64,000 nucleotides of DNA from NCBI RefSeq assembly GCF_000346465.2, contig NC_034014.1:22702522-22766521 (forward strand). Direction: 5' to 3'. The notes beneath the pieces are model-generated. The model made no database searches, was not told the DNA's origin, and saw nothing but the letters and a program-made list of their open reading frames with translations. The DNA comes from Prunus persica (lineage: Eukaryota > Streptophyta > Magnoliopsida > Rosales > Rosaceae). Below, in pieces: positions 62,647-64,000 of the stretch; position 1 is the first letter of the stretch; each line of letters opens with the position of its first letter. The position numbers and the translations under genes are program-made.

Positions 62647-62907
62647 TTGTTGTAAATGCATGAGTTGGTGGATGACCACCATACCTCTTAATATTCCACC
62701 GTTGGATTTTATGTAACCTATGCACTAAGTATTTGTAATTAGTACTTGTAACCTATAGGTATATTGTAAATGATGGTATTCAATCTTCTATCTTGTAAGC
62801 CTATAAATAGGTGGTTCTACCAAAGATTAAGAAAAGAATAAACATGGTGAAACTTTGTCTTTAGCATATCACTTCTCTCTACATTTTCTCCCTCTAGTTT
62901 TATAACA
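62647..62907 (+). repeat. 5' LTR of a Copia-like retrotransposon
   Basis: A roughly 260-bp block begins near TGTTGTAAATG and ends TTTTATAACA. It has a TATA box (CTATAAATAG, 62801-62810), an AATAAA at about 62837 and, right after it, a primer-binding-like CGTTATCAGCACG. The ACACGTTATCAGCACGA junction is characteristic of plant Ty1/Copia elements. The left boundary is approximate; no target-site duplicate is visible because the 3' end lies outside. Confidence 0.7.
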
Positions 62908-64000
62908 CGTTATCAGCACGACATTGCTCTTGGTATGTTTTCTTTCTCTGAATTTTCTTTCTTCTTATATGAGCTAGAGTCATCACATGGTATAGAGTTT
63001 CTTTGTACTCACCATCAGACTTCATCATGCTTGTTTAAGAAAAAAATTCTTATTCTTATTACACATGAATATAATGCCATGTTTTTATTTTTATTTGTTT
63101 GTTTATTTAATTTTAAGTATGATCTTAATTATTATGATGAGTTTGAATTATAAAAAAGATCAGGGGCCCGAAGTTCCGTGATCCTCATCATATAACTAGA
63201 TTAGGATATAGAGTCCTTTTGATTGAATCAGAACTTGAAGTTCTTTGATTCCAAATAATTGAGGGCGTGAAGTTCCGCGAATTTAAAGAGCACATAAGGA
63301 CATAAAACTCCTCGATTTTGTATTAATCAAAATCAGAATTCCATGAGGCCTACATATGTCAAGAACTTGAACCAGAAGTTTCGAGTGCATATACATCGAT
63401 TTGAGTATGAAGTTCAAAGCACAACTATTAATTCAATTTATTTAGATCTACGTATTCGTACCTGAAGTTTCGAATATATATTGATATGAACCTGAAGTTC
63501 ATAGTTTTTCATGGATCTTAATACTATATATGAACTTGAAGTTCATTACTTATTTGTGCCTATATGAACCTGAATTGGTTGGAAATCCAATTCTTAAACT
63601 TGTAGTTTTATCTACATATTGAATCCACATTAATATTGGATTATCTTGGAATTTCATAATCTTTAATTGATTTATTTTATTCCTTGTTTATACCACTTTA
63701 CTTATTTTATTATATTATATTTTATTTATGTTAGGTTATTAATTAATCTCGTTTTACAATGGTAATGTTTTGTATTACCGCCCCAATATTGATAGCCAGA
63801 TGCGTCTATTGGAGAAACTTCGTACTTTCTTTTGTGGGTAGGAAGTTTATGATGTTATGAACCAAAAGTTCTTGAGGCCCCAATATTACACAACTATTAT
63901 AGTTGAAGATTATGATGTCATGAACTAGAAGTTCATTGACCGAATAACTTTTATGTTGTGACATGACTATCTTGGCAATCCATGTCCCACAATGATGCGT
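62647..64000 (+). mobile_element. Copia-like LTR retrotransposon, 5' part, runs off the window
   Basis: After the LTR and a primer-binding-like site (62908-62920) comes about 1.1 kb of AT-rich leader with stops in all frames and no gag motif. From about 63170 to 63940 the leader holds many degenerate copies of a GAAGTTC(C/A/T) word. Gag-pol, if present, would start beyond base 64000, so completeness cannot be judged. Confidence 0.65.

Overview
The window is plant nuclear DNA from a eudicot. Genes are intron-rich, separated by AT-rich spacers full of SINEs, MITEs and GA/CT microsatellites, and the products are plant families (HOOKLESS1 acetyltransferase, NPH3 family, BT-type BTB-TAZ protein, CYCD5 cyclin, type-I formin). 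A woody Rosaceae species is my best guess, but that is an impression, not something the sequence proves. I see no prokaryotic, organellar or viral gene block.

Layout from left to right: the last exon of a P2B-type Ca2+-ATPase (+, enters from the left edge); a frameshifted RUVBL2 pseudogene (-); the complete condensin-II subunit gene CAP-G2 (-, five exons); a CYCD5-type D cyclin (-, five exons); about 7 kb of repeat-rich spacer; a BT4-like BTB/TAZ/calmodulin-binding gene (+) with a tRNA-derived SINE in its last intron; a type-I formin (-, four exons); a 6-kb spacer holding an inverted copy of the 5' end of the next gene; a secreted GH17-like/X8 protein that has lost the GH17 acid residue (+); a five-exon gene for an 86-residue coiled-coil protein of unknown function (-); about 8 kb of transposon debris; an NPH3-family BTB protein (+); 6 kb of spacer with a long-TIR element; a HOOKLESS1-type N-acetyltransferase (-); and, at the right edge, the 5' LTR and leader of a Copia-like retrotransposon that runs out of the window.

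Exon boundaries were worked out by hand from reading frame, splice consensus and remembered family sequence. In all eight complete genes the phases close exactly. The genes do not form one pathway; this is ordinary euchromatin. The most unusual items are the inverted duplication of the X8 gene's start (34955-35027 against 36481-36553), two introns that appear to use GC donors, the catalytically dead GH17-like module, the small coiled-coil gene, and a degenerate GAAGTTC-type reiteration in the retrotransposon leader. I found no convincing new multi-gene system.
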